From NCBI RefSeq assembly GCF_029784135.1, contig NC_073746.1, positions 303,067,455 through 303,131,454 of the forward strand: a stretch of 64,000 nucleotides of DNA, written 5' to 3'. Both the position numbers and the translations under genes were made by a program. Each line of letters opens with the position of its first letter. Within the stretch, counting starts at the first letter, position 1. Source of the stretch: Toxorhynchites rutilus septentrionalis (Eukaryota; Arthropoda; Insecta; Diptera; Culicidae). Shown piece by piece: positions 33,483 through 45,196 of this stretch. The notes under the pieces are model-generated. The model had not been told where the DNA came from. It searched no databases and saw only the letters and a program-made list of their open reading frames with translations.

Positions 33483-33972
33483 GGGGGTCTCCGTAGCCAC
33501 ATTGGTTGCGCGTTCGCTTAGTAAGCAATCGATCGTGAGTTCAAAACTCAGGGCCCTCATTGACCATCTTTGTGTTGTTACAGAATAGCTACGTCCACGC
33601 AACAATCATCAGCGATGGAGATCGATCCACGGTCGAAATAAGATCGATTCATCCATACAACTGCTCTGCTCTGCCAGACACATCGGGCTGCTGTTCTATA
33701 AATAACTCAACAATGATGATCAATCAGCTGTCTCCGCTGTCCGTTGGTCCAACTGGATAATGGAAGAACAGATAGAATACTCTTACGCCTAAATGGCTAC
33801 TGTGTGAATGTACCATATGTAATGGTATAGAAGGAATACTGGCAAATGACAACTGTGTAATGTGCTAATTATAGATATGATAACCATGTGACATGTACAC
33901 GATTAAAATTCGGCTCTGTTATATCTAAAAATTCTAATGAGCCTTAAATAAATAAATGGGATAAAAAAAACA
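33483..33972 (+). mobile_element. tRNA-derived SINE, copy 3
   Basis: Same family as 11173-11653, with the full head ('GTCTCCGTAGCCACATTGG', 'GAGTTCAAAACTC') and tail ('AAATAAATGGGATAAAA'). The flanks repeat TAATCTATAC (33473-33482 and 33973-33982). It inserted into the Helitron fragment. The 66-codon ORF inside is not a gene. Confidence 0.88.
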
Positions 33973-34329
33973 TAATCTATACTCGCGGTATATAATTTGT
34001 TTTTTTACATATAAACCTGATGCAGACTAAGACGCATCAATCCTGATACTGACTGTTTAAATCCGTTGCTCCGTTCTTCATTTAAATCGTGAGGAACGGA
34101 CACTAAATCATTTTTATTAATATAGATCAAGTATACAAATACGTAGTTAACTTCACTTGATTTCAATGAGTTTTGTTGAGAAAAAAAAAACAATATTTAT
34201 TTGAAGTTCATTGTGAAAACATAAACATAAACGAAACATAACCGTTATTGAATTGAATGCATGGTGAAAATAAAAACTTTTTTCATTTGAAATCCATTTT
34301 GAATTATTTTTAAGCAATCGTTTATTTTT

Positions 34330-34825
34330 CTTCCTCATCTTGGATTTCGGTTCTGAGGATTCCGACGATTTGCCTTGGAGCGCTATTTCTTCGTTGCGCT
34401 GTTGTGGGATTCGAATAGACAGACGATGGTTCCTCATAAAGCTAGAAGCCCAATCTCTTCCTGCCAGTTTGGCAACTTTGTTGAATTCGTGCTGGAAGTT
34501 GTTGGCTTCCGTAAAATCAAACGCCAGACGACGTAAATCTTTGAGAATCATACCATAGATAGCATTGTCCAGTGCTCTGCAGTGGTCCGTCAGATCCTCA
34601 GACTACTTACTCGTAAATACCTATCTGAACCGCCCTAGGTGCTCGCTGACACTTCCTAGCAGAAGTAGAAATGTCAATAAAAGAAGATTCGAATCTAAAA
34701 TCACTTTCTGATATGAGCCTCTTCCTCAGAGCTGATTCAGAAATATCGAGGTCTGCCTTATTCCGACGCATCGAGACTACCTTCCCAAACCTCTGTCGGG
34801 CCGTTTGAGCATTTCTGGAGTGCAT
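34330..34825 (-). pseudogene. Pogo-type transposase, N-terminal DNA-binding region only
   Basis: From 34825 downward: 'ARQRFGKVVSMRRNKAD' and 'ESALRKRL', like the first helix-turn-helix (psq type) of pogo/Tigger transposases, then 'LTDHCRALDNAIYGM' and 'LKDLRRLAFDFTEANNF', 'KLAGRDWASSFMRNH', which is the CENP-B/Tc5-type second DNA-binding domain and a strong family signature. The frame then runs into unrelated sequence, and no DDE domain follows. At least one stop (near 34606) separates the two parts. It could at most encode a DNA-binding fragment; more likely it is dead. Confidence 0.75.
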
Positions 34826-35273
34826 TACTCCAAATCAGTTTTCTTCTTGTGGGTCCCGTTAAAAATTTGGTTGAAAACTTTTTTTTCTCAGAACAAAAAT
34901 CTGGTGCGAACTTTTGCCCCACAGCCATTGCGCACCTTTGCCCCACAAGCAATTTTTAAACTAATAGAATTTAAAAAAAAAGCTCTTGAACTTTTTCTCA
35001 AAAACGAATACGCACTATTATCTACTATAGAATGAAAGTTTCCTTGACGGTGTAGTTTTGAACTTTTAGTTATTTTAGGTGAGTTGATCGTCATCTGTAA
35101 AACTGAAAAAAATAGATCAAAACATCGCAAAACACTTTTTACCTCATAATTTTTTGCCACTTTCATGAATATTTGAGCTGATGGTGTAATAATGTATTAA
35201 ATGAATACACTGTTGTCGAAATTTTTTGCTCGTTTGCTTCAAAAAGGCCAATGCGCACCTTTGCCCCGCACTA

Positions 35274-36366
35274 CAAAGTAAGAAATTTAGAAAAATGTAT
35301 GCTTTGTCTCCACGTTTGTTACAAAATGTGACTAAGGTAAATTATGTTCGTTTGTCTGATGTTGGGTGTTTTCACGCAACTAAGAATTACAAATCGATTT
35401 TCAGGACGAGTTTGTGTTTGTTGTCTCTAGTTGCCAATAAGGCATTAATTTTTTTTTGTTTTTGTAAATTATGATTATGGTTTGTGCACCTCTGATCATG
35501 GTTTGTCCGGTTTTAGAAATCACTATTTTTGAATGAAAAAATTCGAATATTGACTTAGATATTGCATTTCTCATTGCTTGAGTTTACTGTCATCATATTC
35601 ATTTCAAAACGAAACTGATATTGAGTAAGCGTTCTTGATGCGGGCTGAATGGAAAGTGCAGTTGAGTGAACTTAACACACTGTTGTTAAAAAAATTAACT
35701 AGACTCTAAACTCTTACATTTAGGCGAAACGTTAAAAACTATTCTAGGTATCCGAGGTGTCAAGACTAAAGAGACTATAGCTGTTTGTATCTTTTTTACA
35801 AATCTCAGATTTTTTACACAAAATATATTTTTTTTTTAAATTTTATTTTGAATATTTTTTTTCATTTGAGATATACATTTTTCCCCAATTTAATATGAAT
35901 TTCGATGAAAAATTTAAACTAACGAGACTGGTTTTCGATCTTTATTCAACAATAGAAATGTGTTTGAATGAACTTTTTCGAAAAAAATTGGAAAGTGTGC
36001 AGAAAAAGTCTAATTTTAGGTTTTTTTTATAGAGATGAAACGGATATATCCGGTATCCGGCCTACCCGGCCAATATTTGCTATCCGCCCGGATACCAGAT
36101 AATAACTCACTATCCAGCCGGATACCGGATATTTGAAAAAAATAATCTTATTAACATTATATAAATTATAACAGAAATAAGGTGTGATTACTGACATGTC
36201 AAAATTGTTATTAAACTTGAATTATTATCAACTCATATCATCAATGTTCAAGTTCATAGCTTTCGTTTCGTTTAACAGGTGTTGAAGACGGCAATAAGCT
36301 GTTGATTTTAGAAGATTTGTCTCAAAATATTTTTGTATGATAATTTTCATTTTTATTGATTTTTTT
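35274..36366. other. AT-rich spacer with a GGATA/CCGG-rich patch
   Basis: Mostly featureless. At 36035-36135 the phrases 'GATATATCCGGTATCCGGCC' and 'CAGCCGGATACCGGATATTT' form imperfect inverted repeats, resembling the ends of some insect DNA transposons. The ORF 36228-36593 (minus) overlaps the unclassified repeat and is not believable. Confidence 0.4.
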
Positions 36367-37125
36367 GACGTAGGATTACGTCTTTCGGGAACATATTGCG
36401 GTACAAAAAAAAAAATCGAAAATCGAGCACATCGTGAAAATTGTCTAATTTCAAACGCTGATTGCTCAGCCATTTCATGATGTATTGATGAAATTTTTGC
36501 GTCAATCGATTTCGGTACTCCATAACAATTTTGTATATTGATTAAAATAATATATGTCATGAAATTAACCATCGAACAATTGAAAAATATCAAACCCTAT
36601 CCTAACGAAAATACCCACTTCTTATTGGTCGAAATTGACGACTCATGCGGCGGTTCCCTAGCAGAGACATCAAAACCAAGCTGCCTGGAGGAAATCGACA
36701 TTGAAAACACATGAATGTAGGGGGAGCTTCTGGTCCCACCGAAATGTATTCCCTAACAGAGGCATAAAAACCAAGGTGATACGATTAATTATAGCAAATC
36801 AAATTTAAATTTGGAACTTTAATGTTGGGTGCTTCGTGAAATTTCATATCAATGACCGATCGTGTATTGTGAAAAATTTAGCACAAGTGTAAGTGTAAAA
36901 CTGTATATGGTAGCAATTGTGTTCAAAATGAATTGATATATGATATACGGTTTATTTCAATTTTCATAAATTAAAACCAGGTGTGTTCCCGCTCAAGAAC
37001 GGGTCATTCGGCAGTCTATTTTGTTGTGTGCATTTTCACCCAAGGAAAGTTTATATGGCGAGAAAATTTTAAAAAGTGAATAAAATATTCGAAAAAGTGA
37101 TTTCCCATATACTCTACATATAACC
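36367..37125 (+). repeat. Unclassified interspersed repeat (copy B)
   Basis: Collinear with 4095-4869 (opposite plus-strand orientation). Starts GACGTAGGATTACGTC, continues through 'ATTTTTGCGTCAATCGATTT', 'GCGGCGGTTCCCTA', 'ACATCAAAACCAAG', 'TGCTTCGTGAAATTTCATAT' and 'GAACGGGTCATTCGG', and loses similarity after 'CTCTACATAT'. Copy A has an extra 'GATATCGGCATTGC' block, so this copy has an internal deletion or copy A a duplication. No coding capacity. Confidence 0.65.
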
Positions 37126-37724
37126 TCGGGTCTGAAAAGTTTGCATTCAGGTTATGTATTATCCTCTTCTAAGTAGTCAAAACGATCTCTCCAGCATTTG
37201 AAGATGTTCTCATACGAAGTAAGTTTGGTGTTTGTGCAGTCTCGTTCTTATCGAACACTTTTTTGAAGCAGGAACATGCGAAAATACATCGAATATATAA
37301 AAGCCCAAGGCACTTCTGCACCAAGCTTAACAGATGATGAGTCTGGAAATTAGTGAATGTTTCGTGAATAATGATTTCAATTTGTGGTAAAGTGAGTGTA
37401 CCCCCTCTCAGACTACCATCCGTGAAGGCTGTTCTAAGTTTGTTCTCAATCCAAATGAAAATAATTGATTGTTGATTGCATGTAATTCTTCATGTTACAC
37501 GAACGGTATCAGTATTATCTCAATACACTTACAAAAATCTACTATAATATTAATAACTTAAATTAATATTTAATATTATAATAAAATATCCCATTTTTTC
37601 AACTAGCTATAATCGCACCTCGGTAAAATCTCATTCATTACGCTATCGCCACTGCGCAAAGCTAAACAGAATATTTGTTCTAAACGAAAAATTTAATATT
37701 CGTTCAAAATTTTTATTTTAAAAT
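37126..37724. other. Spacer, nothing recognised
   Basis: AT-rich with TAATATT repeats near 37545-37585. No gene. Confidence 0.4.
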
Positions 37725-39754
37725 GTGTATCAAATGAAAGGGCTTGACTAGTAGAATACAAATATTTATGAAAAATGTAAATCCAAGATGGCGGCCACTA
37801 CAAAATGGTGGATTTCATATTTCCTCAGAACCTCATCAATACGGGTATCAAATAAAAGACTAGTAGAACGCATTTGTTTATGTAAAATGCAAATCCAAAA
37901 TGGCCGCCACCACAAGATGGCGCCTTATATATTTTTTTCACAACCCCTTCAATATGGGTATTAAATGAAAGGGTTTGACTGGTAGAATACAGTAGATCAT
38001 GAAAAATCCAAATCCAAGATGACCGCAGTTCCCAAGTAAACAATTACTTTTTAATGGTTCCATTCAGCTTGCCCTGTTTGTACGTATGTTTGAGTGTTTT
38101 GTAGCGCTGTCCCATATTAACTCGCTACCGCCCACGTTTTTTATTTATCTGAAAAAACCTACTCCACTTTTATCTCGGATTTCCGATTTTCAACATAAAA
38201 TACTCCTAGCAGAAAGTATGTGTGATAGATGTAAATATTTTAAAGACGTTCTAGTGGGGGTGAACATTGAAAATAATATCTGAATAATTTGAGAAGAGAA
38301 TCCGCGAAGCCCGTCTAAAGGCGTTTAAAGGCGTTCCTGTTGAATGATTGATCTGAAATTTGGAACATACTTTTAATTCTACTGTCATTATAAAACTGCG
38401 TATTCCATGATCTAAAAAATTCAATTTGGCCGCCGCTAAAAAAATGGCTCAATGGCTTCATTTGGAGAACACACTACACTATGAATAACATAAGTTCGAA
38501 AAGGTCGCCGCCACAAAATGGTCGACTATGTATTTTTTGCAATCCCCTTAGTATTGGTATCAAATGAAATGATTTGACTAATAGAATGCAGTATATCATC
38601 AAAATATTCTGAAAAAAGATAGGTAAGAAAAAAAAATAAAATAAATTTTTTTTTGAATGGTTTAAATGTAGAGAAGTATACTAATGGTACAGATAATATA
38701 CTAAAAACTAGAAAATAAAATAAGTAAAAAAACTTTTATAGTTATATGGTTTAATGTACATTTGATACCGATATTGAGGGGATTGCAAAAAATACATAGT
38801 CGTTTAGTGGCAGCGACCTTTTTGAATTTATGTGGTTTTTTATGTTGCGTGTTCTCCAAGTCAAATCATTCAGGAATTTTTTAACGACGGTCAAATTGAA
38901 TTTTTCAAGATCATGGAATACGCAGTTTTATAATGACAGTAGAAATCAATGTATGTCCCAAATTACAGATCAATCAGTCAACAGGAACGGGTCTTTTTTC
39001 TATTGATGTGGGACAACCCTACAAACATTCAAATACTCATAGAAACATGTCAAGCTGAATGGAACCGCTTAAAAAATAATTAGCGGTTTGGGGATTGCGG
39101 CCATCTTGGAATTGTATTTTTCATTATCTGTTATGTTCTACTAGTCGAGAACTTTCTTTTGATACCCTTATTGATGGGGTTATGTATATATGGTGCCATT
39201 TTGTGGTGACGGCCATCTTGGATTTACATTTTTCATAAGTAACTGTGTTTTACTAGTCAATCCCTTCCATTTGATATACATATTGATGAGGTTCTGAGAA
39301 AATTTGTATTCCGCCATTTTGTAGCGGTCGCCATCTTTGATTTACATTTTTCATAAATAATTGTGTTCTAATAGTCAATCCCTTTCATTGGATACCCATA
39401 TTGATGTGATTTTGAGAAAATATGTACATAATCCACCATTTTGTAGCAGCCGCCATCTTGGATTTTCAAGATTATGGAATACGCAGTTTTATAATGACAC
39501 CAGAGATAAATTTTTCCAAATTTCAGATCAAACGGTCAACAGGAAGGGGGTTAAATTTCTATTAATGTGGTACAGCGCTACAGACAAAGTTACAAAGTCA
39601 CAAACATACAGACGGGTCAACCTACATAAAACAGTTTAATAAATAAGCTCAAATCATAATTATATTACGTTTACCGAAAGAAAATTCGTTTTTTTATGAC
39701 TCGATTATCCGGAGTGGAAAAAAATCAATACTTCGGATAATTGAGTCCGACCTG
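37725..39754. mobile_element. Pogo-like non-autonomous DNA element, copy 2
   Basis: Right end CGGATAATTGAGTCCGACCT + G|TA (39754) matches the left terminus at 19050 in inverted form. The left terminus is missing. Tandem subunits in one orientation (37725-38040) and reversed (39100-39450) flank a centre shared with copy 1 ('TTCAATTTGGCCGCCGC', 'TTTTTGCAATCCCCT'). A segment of about 200 bp at 38121-38330, absent from copy 1, is probably a further insertion. Confidence 0.65.
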
Positions 39755-39756
39755 TA

Positions 39757-40950
39757 TTTCAAAACAAAAAAAAGTCCAATATGGATATTATGTCCAACAG
39801 AACTTCAAGAGATTGAGAAGGAGTTGAACGGAAAAATTTGCTGCCCGGAATTGCTAAATCACCTGGCTTCCTACATCATTTTTTTTAAACTTCCTACACC
39901 AAAAAATCATATAAAATCACAACTTTTATTATTATATTTTTTTTATAAAAGAAGTGTTTTATTTATTTAAGATATAGTAACTAGTACAGGAAGTTCGTGC
40001 CGCCACGGATGATGACCGAATCGAGGTGTTGAGCAAAAATACTCCTCGGTTGATGATTATCCGGTCAAGCTTGGTTACGAAAATCGTTAAGGTATGTGAG
40101 TTGAACACAATTTGATCGAAATATCTTCAAAGGATTGTATTTCAATGTGCGACTGGCTTCATAAGCGCAACAAAAATGCCGTATTGGAGGCGATCGTGAC
40201 GGGTGATGAAAGTGGTTCATTTACAACTTTTTTGAGCGACAAAGAACTTGATGTACACGAAATAAAAAAAACCATTAGCTAACCCCAAAGTTAGTCTTCA
40301 CGCAAAGAAAGTTATACTCTGTGTCTGATGCGATTGGAAAAGAATTTTGTATACAGGGCGGACCTTTTTTTCTTTTAATCGTTTTTTATGCATATATTTT
40401 TTGTTTTTTGAAAATAAAAGAAAAATTTAATTTTTGATTCATCCCCTTAAAGTCATAACATACCTTCCTCATCCGAATTCATCCGGGAGGGGATAGAGGA
40501 TCATATTTGATGAAAAAAATCTTTCCACGCATATGTTCGAATTTCAACAATGACAGAGTTATAGAACTTTTTGTTTGTTTTGAACTCTGTTGCCTCAAAC
40601 TGACGTTATATTGAAAAGTACGCTACAGAAGACGATTCTGTTGCTTCCATTTGAAAGATGAGGAAATATAGTACAGGGTATAGTTGTGAAACATCTAAAT
40701 TAGTTGATTTAAATAACATTTCCGAGGTAGAAAACTTCAAAGTTAGTAATTTTCAATGTGTTATTAGTAATATAATCTTAAAATCATATTGAATATGGTT
40801 GTTTCTATCAATCAAATTAAAGCACTCTAACACCCAACTTCTATCTATACTATTTTTCGCTGCAATATCGATATGAACAATTCCTGGTGCAGATTCAAAC
40901 ATTCATATTTGAAATGAAAAAAAAAATTTCAAACTGTATACAATCGAGCC
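39757..40950. other. Spacer holding a mariner relic
   Basis: AT-rich sequence. Only the decayed transposase at about 40090-40375 is recognisable. Confidence 0.4.
40090..40375 (+). pseudogene. Decayed mariner transposase fragment
   Basis: Around 40146 the plus strand reads 'CDWLHKRNKNAVLEAIVTGD', which is the mariner linker plus the first catalytic Asp (VTGDE). After a one-base loss, 'KWFIYNFFERQRT' and 'TPKLVFTQRKLYSVSDAIG' follow in the order expected of a mariner core. Stops are frequent. It belongs to a lineage different from the copies at 28.5 and 45.2 kb. No ends were found. Confidence 0.55.
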
Positions 40951-40954
40951 CAAA

Positions 40955-40994
40955 ATTGTATATAATCGAATCACATATAATCGAGTCCGACCTG
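40955..40994. repeat. Isolated pogo-like terminus
   Basis: 'ATAATCGAGTCCGACCTG|TA' matches the right end at 39754; a second 'TATATAATCGAATC' precedes it. Either a truncated element or the outer end of a nested pair. Confidence 0.55.
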
Positions 40995-41017
40995 TAATGA
41001 GTATCTACCAAGTAACC

Positions 41018-41133
41018 AGTCAGTGCAAGTCGGAGGAAATTTCTTTGACGAAAAATTCCCCCAACCAGAACGGGAATCGAACCCGAACACCCGGCATGTT
41101 AGTTATGACGCTAACCACTCGGCCACGGGAGCA
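41018..41133 (-). mobile_element. tRNA-like head of a Feilai-like SINE
   Basis: On the minus strand: GCTCCCGTGGCCGAGTGG (A box 'TGGCCGAGTGG'), then 'GTTCGGGTTCGATTCCCG' (B box, 41071-41084), then the SINE body 'GGGGGAATTTTTCGTC' and 'TCCGACTTGCACTG'. The acceptor ends do not pair and the anticodon loop lacks the normal pattern, so this is a RNA polymerase III-type SINE head and not a tRNA gene. The 3' part is cut off near 41018. Confidence 0.7.
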
Positions 41134-43530
41134 CAATGCACACATGATGAACCCAAATCGCTTTCAATGGATACGTATTCTGATACTGCACTTGGAAGCA
41201 GATCACAAACCCGGAGAAAGTGAAGTTTGTCTCACATAAGCACAAATTTGTTTCCGTTGAATCACAACCAAAGCCGCAAACACACCTCGGGGCACTATCC
41301 ACCGTATATTAGCCTTAAATGGGATCGTGGTCGGGTCTACAGAAACGCCGATTTATACCCACCAAACTTATTGTGAGAATTTAATAACCTTTCCGCACGT
41401 CATAAAACTGTAAAAGGGAAGATGAAAGTCTTGGTGCATTTTTTACAGTGAGTGAAGCGCTTCTTGAAAAAAAGGTGTCGTTAAATGGTGGTGCTCGATG
41501 GAACAACGAAGAAAGCTCACAAAAACGTATTTACCAACCGAACCGACATTCCCGGAAAATGAATTCAATAAGAGTTATTTTGTGTTTTATTGGCGCACTT
41601 TTTAGTGTGCGTCCGCGGTGAGCGTTCTTTTTTTTATCTCCCCTTATCTTCTATTTCTCGAGATCGAGAGCGACAAGTACGGCAGGTAAGTGAAGCAGTA
41701 CCTCTGAAACCGGGCCGAGTTCTGAGGCTGTAATAAAGTTTCCTATGAATAAATATCGTCTCGGTGGAATCTCGGATAGTTGGTGCTTAAAAACAAATTA
41801 AACAGGAAATATATTCGGCACTTTTTTCTTGGCCTCGGAACGCATCAACTTTATGGAACTTCACGAGAATTCCGCGCGTATCAACTTTGGCCGCGCATTC
41901 CCATATGCTCTGTTTGTTGTTTTTCGGATTAATTAAATTCAACAAATTTTTTGATATATTTATGTTGACAAGCACCGGAAAGCAGTGCGCTCGCGGGAAA
42001 TCCCGAACTGATGAGCCGGAGCTGGTCAGTGATTTTTTGGTTTATTTACTATCCTCGTCATCGCTTTCGGAGGGTTACACACCGCTGCGAAGGCATTAAT
42101 GCTTTTTAGATAAATTTATGGATCGTTAGCTGAGACCAGCTAATGGTCGTACGAGTGTGTGGATTCGGGACACATCAATTGAAGTCGTTTGAAGATTAAT
42201 TTTTATTGCACTGCCGGAGTCTAGGTTGGTTACTTTTTGTTGCTCCTCTCTCTCTCACTTTATTTGACAGCGGAGGGCAACTGTCGGATAAGTGATCTTT
42301 TTTTTTCTCAACTCGCTAACGAGCACGTCTCATTGAATGAATTTCAATTAAAGTCGCAATAAAATTTCGACTTGGATAGTTGTTGTTGTTTTTGTTGATC
42401 GCTCTCTCCCTTCCAGCGATACACACGGATGGATGGAAAAAATTTGACTATTTCACTTACAATTTCTCATTATAAATTTTTAGGTAATTTGAAACAATCA
42501 TTTTTACGAGCGCCCCTTTTCACAGGAATTCCAAAGTGCGCTTTTTACCAACGCCAAGCATCGCGCGGCAATTGAACCGAGAGAGACGCGAACGCAGACT
42601 CACCGCGCCGCGAAGACGCACAGATGAATATAAATCTACAGCTTGAGAAGACAGAACAACAGCAAACAAAAAGTAGGCAAAAGGTGTGATGGGAATCGTA
42701 ATCAGGTATGTCGTTTCGTGATCGCTACTCTCGCACTCTTTCTCCCGCCACGCTGGGACACAGGTAAATAGATTGATTTATTAACTTCAAATGGCTATAC
42801 CTTCGGACGGTTCGGAACTTAAGTTTCTCACCGCATGGCTGAGTCACACACACATAAAAACAGGGCACACGATCCGCACATTTGATAGCAATCTCACGCC
42901 AAACAGTCGTAAGCTCCGGCAGACACTCAACTCATTGGACCAAAGTCCCAATGGATGATGACTTCTGCCGGTGATGCTGTTGACGGCTTTCCGTATTCAA
43001 ATCGTGCGCGACCAATGCGTACGCGGCAGCCTCGCGCCGAGAGACAACACAACAAACTTATCAAATACCACTGATCTATTATACATATGTTCAACCAGAA
43101 AGATGAAATCCAATTAAATCAGATTTATCCGCATGATTTATTGGACACAGATCAAAAGGTACGAAGACGACGCCGCCGCTACCACCGGCTACTCTCCTGT
43201 GAAGATGAAACACAAATACAAATCAAAGGAATGCAAAAAAAAATAATAATATAATATTATACTTTTGCGTGAGAAATAAAACATTTGACGCGAGTCGTCG
43301 GGAGCGTGATCGCGACGGGACATCAAACCCGACAAGCCGACCGCGGTGACCAATTTGATCGTCACCCTGGCGGGCGGTTTATTGCAACCGCTGTAAATCA
43401 GACCTAGGATGAGTCGCGCAGTTCTGCACTGATGATAGCGTCGTAAGCGATTCTGCAATTTGTCCTACGCACGGGATAACAAACGATCAGATGCGGGATC
43501 TGTAGTGAAGCTAAATTTTGCATGACTTTT
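41134..43530. other. GC-richer island; possible untranslated or regulatory DNA
   Basis: Complex sequence with no repeats in common with the rest. Splice-donor-like CAG|GTAAGT (41685) and CAG|GTAAAT (42764) occur on the plus strand, and a purine-rich, CG-containing stretch at 42580-42680 resembles insect 5' UTRs, but there is no coding exon that I can recognise. The ORF at 43189-43458 (minus) shows no domain. Confidence 0.4.
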
Positions 43531-43534
43531 CAAA

Positions 43535-45191
43535 ATGAATCATTTGTTAACCCGTTCCATAACTTATCGAATACTACAAAACTTCAATCAAAAAACAATT
43601 GATTTCATTGTAGACGAGGAGAACGAATCAATCTTACTCCCGATTGTAGGCGAAAATGAGACATTGCAACTTATTTTCGATAAAACAAGCCAACTAGGTC
43701 TTTGTCAAATCAATCCTATTTCAAATGAACTAAATTGTTTCCAAGACTTGTTGTTTACTAATTGCACAGAAGATTTCCATGTTTCGAAAGCTGAATGTCC
43801 TCTTTAGAAAAATGAAAAATGCCACACCGCTATAGAATACTCTATATTTATCGATAGCACAAGTATACGCCTCGCCGATTGCGATTTTGAGATGAATTTC
43901 GATTTCGAAAAGGCAGACTACGAGCAAATTAATTGTAAGCTTAATGATATAAATTGGACATTTCTACTTGAGTATGAAAAGAACATACACAAAGCTGTTG
44001 AAATTTTTGATGATAATCTGTATAGAATCATAAGCGAACATGTTCCAACAAGAAAGAAAAAACTTAATACAAATTCAAAAACACCAGTATGGTTCACTCG
44101 TGATATTAAAAATCTTAAAAACAAAAAAACAAAAAAACAAAAAGCTCATAAAAGATACAAAGCCAGCGAAACTTTGGATAATTTAATCATATACAAAGAT
44201 ATTTGTAAAAACCTTGATGCGAACATATCACTAGAATATGAAAGGTATATTACAAGGATAGAAAATAATATTAAGTCCGATCCTGAGAAATTTTTTAATT
44301 TTGCCAGCGATAAGATGAAATCTAATAATTTTCCATCAAGTATGAAATTTGGAGAATACGTTGGATGAAATGATAGTGATATTAGTAATCAACTCCCCCT
44401 TTTTTTCCAAGGTAACTACACAACAAATAACGTGGTTCGAGATTACGATTATTTTTCGTTTTTACCCGAGTGTGCAAATTCGGTCTCAATTAATAATATT
44501 ACCGCTAATGAACTTCTCATCGCGCTGGAGGGTCTAGATTCATCTAAAGGTCCCGGGCCGGATAGTATCCCCCCAATGTTGTTGAAAAAGTTGGCATCGG
44601 CTTTCGTTCATCCTTTGTCCTTGCTTTTCAATTTACCGCTAAAATTGGCAATATTTCCTTCTGTCTGGAAAAAATCATTCCTACTACCCATATTCAAATC
44701 TGGTAACCGTTCTGACATAAATAACTATCGTGGCATCGCCATATTATCTTGTATTCCCAAATTATTTGAATCTATTGTCAATACTAAAATGTTCAATCAG
44801 TTAAAACATTATATTTCACCGAATCAACATGGTTTTTATAAAGGAAGATCCACTGCCACAAATCTGTAAGAATTTGTATCCTATTCTCTTGCGGTAATGG
44901 ATAGAGGCAACGTTGTCGAGACTCTTTATACAGACTTCAGCAAGGCTTTCGACAGAGTAGATATTCCAATGCTTATTTTCAAGCTCCAACGTATGGGAGT
45001 AACTGGAACTTTATTGAAGTGGGTAGAATCTTACCTCACCAATAGAACACAGTTTGTTCGCTATACAGGAAAAATCTCTAATCCAGTGAATGTCACATCC
45101 GGAGTTCCACAAGGTTCTCACTTAGGCCCTTTAGTTTTCATCCTATTCGTAAATGATGTGTCACTAGTATTAACTAACTTCAACATTCTAA
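43535..45191 (+). pseudogene. Jockey-like LINE ORF2, truncated at both ends, three in-frame stops
   Basis: One frame runs throughout, broken by TAG 43805-43807, TGA 44366-44368 and TAA 44867-44869. 43535-43890 is the end of the endonuclease and the linker; 44432-45190 is the reverse transcriptase: 'SSKGPGPDSIPP', 'NNYRGIAILSCIPKLFES', 'NQHGFYKGRSTATNL', 'LYTDFSKAFDRVDI' (first catalytic Asp) and 'SGVPQGSHLGPLVFILFVND'. It stops just before the expected YADD box, where a mariner has inserted (TA at 45195-45196). The LINE's 3' part is not found beyond the mariner. The 5' truncation near 43530 is typical of LINE insertions. Confidence 0.85.
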
Positions 45192-45196
45192 TATTA

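Larger units (their letters stand above)
33100..35271 (-). mobile_element. Pogo-like DNA transposon, disrupted, with nested Helitron and SINE
   Basis: Inverted termini TA|GTGCGGGGCAAAGGTGCG (33100) and its complement ending GCCCCGCAC|TA (35271) enclose 2172 bp. Transposase fragments of pogo/Tigger type lie on the minus strand at 34330-34825. Near 34910-34950 two more copies of the 'GGGGCAAAGGTGCGCA' motif form subterminal repeats. The catalytic half of the transposase is not visible; a Helitron end and a SINE occupy 33376-33982. Confidence 0.75.

Noticed and set aside
41060..41133. A tRNA gene on the minus strand
   Set aside because: A and B boxes are good, but the acceptor stem does not pair and the anticodon loop is irregular; the sequence continues into a SINE body.
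43189..43458. 89-codon minus-strand ORF, basic N-terminus
   Set aside because: No recognisable family; C-terminal half is AT-rich filler.
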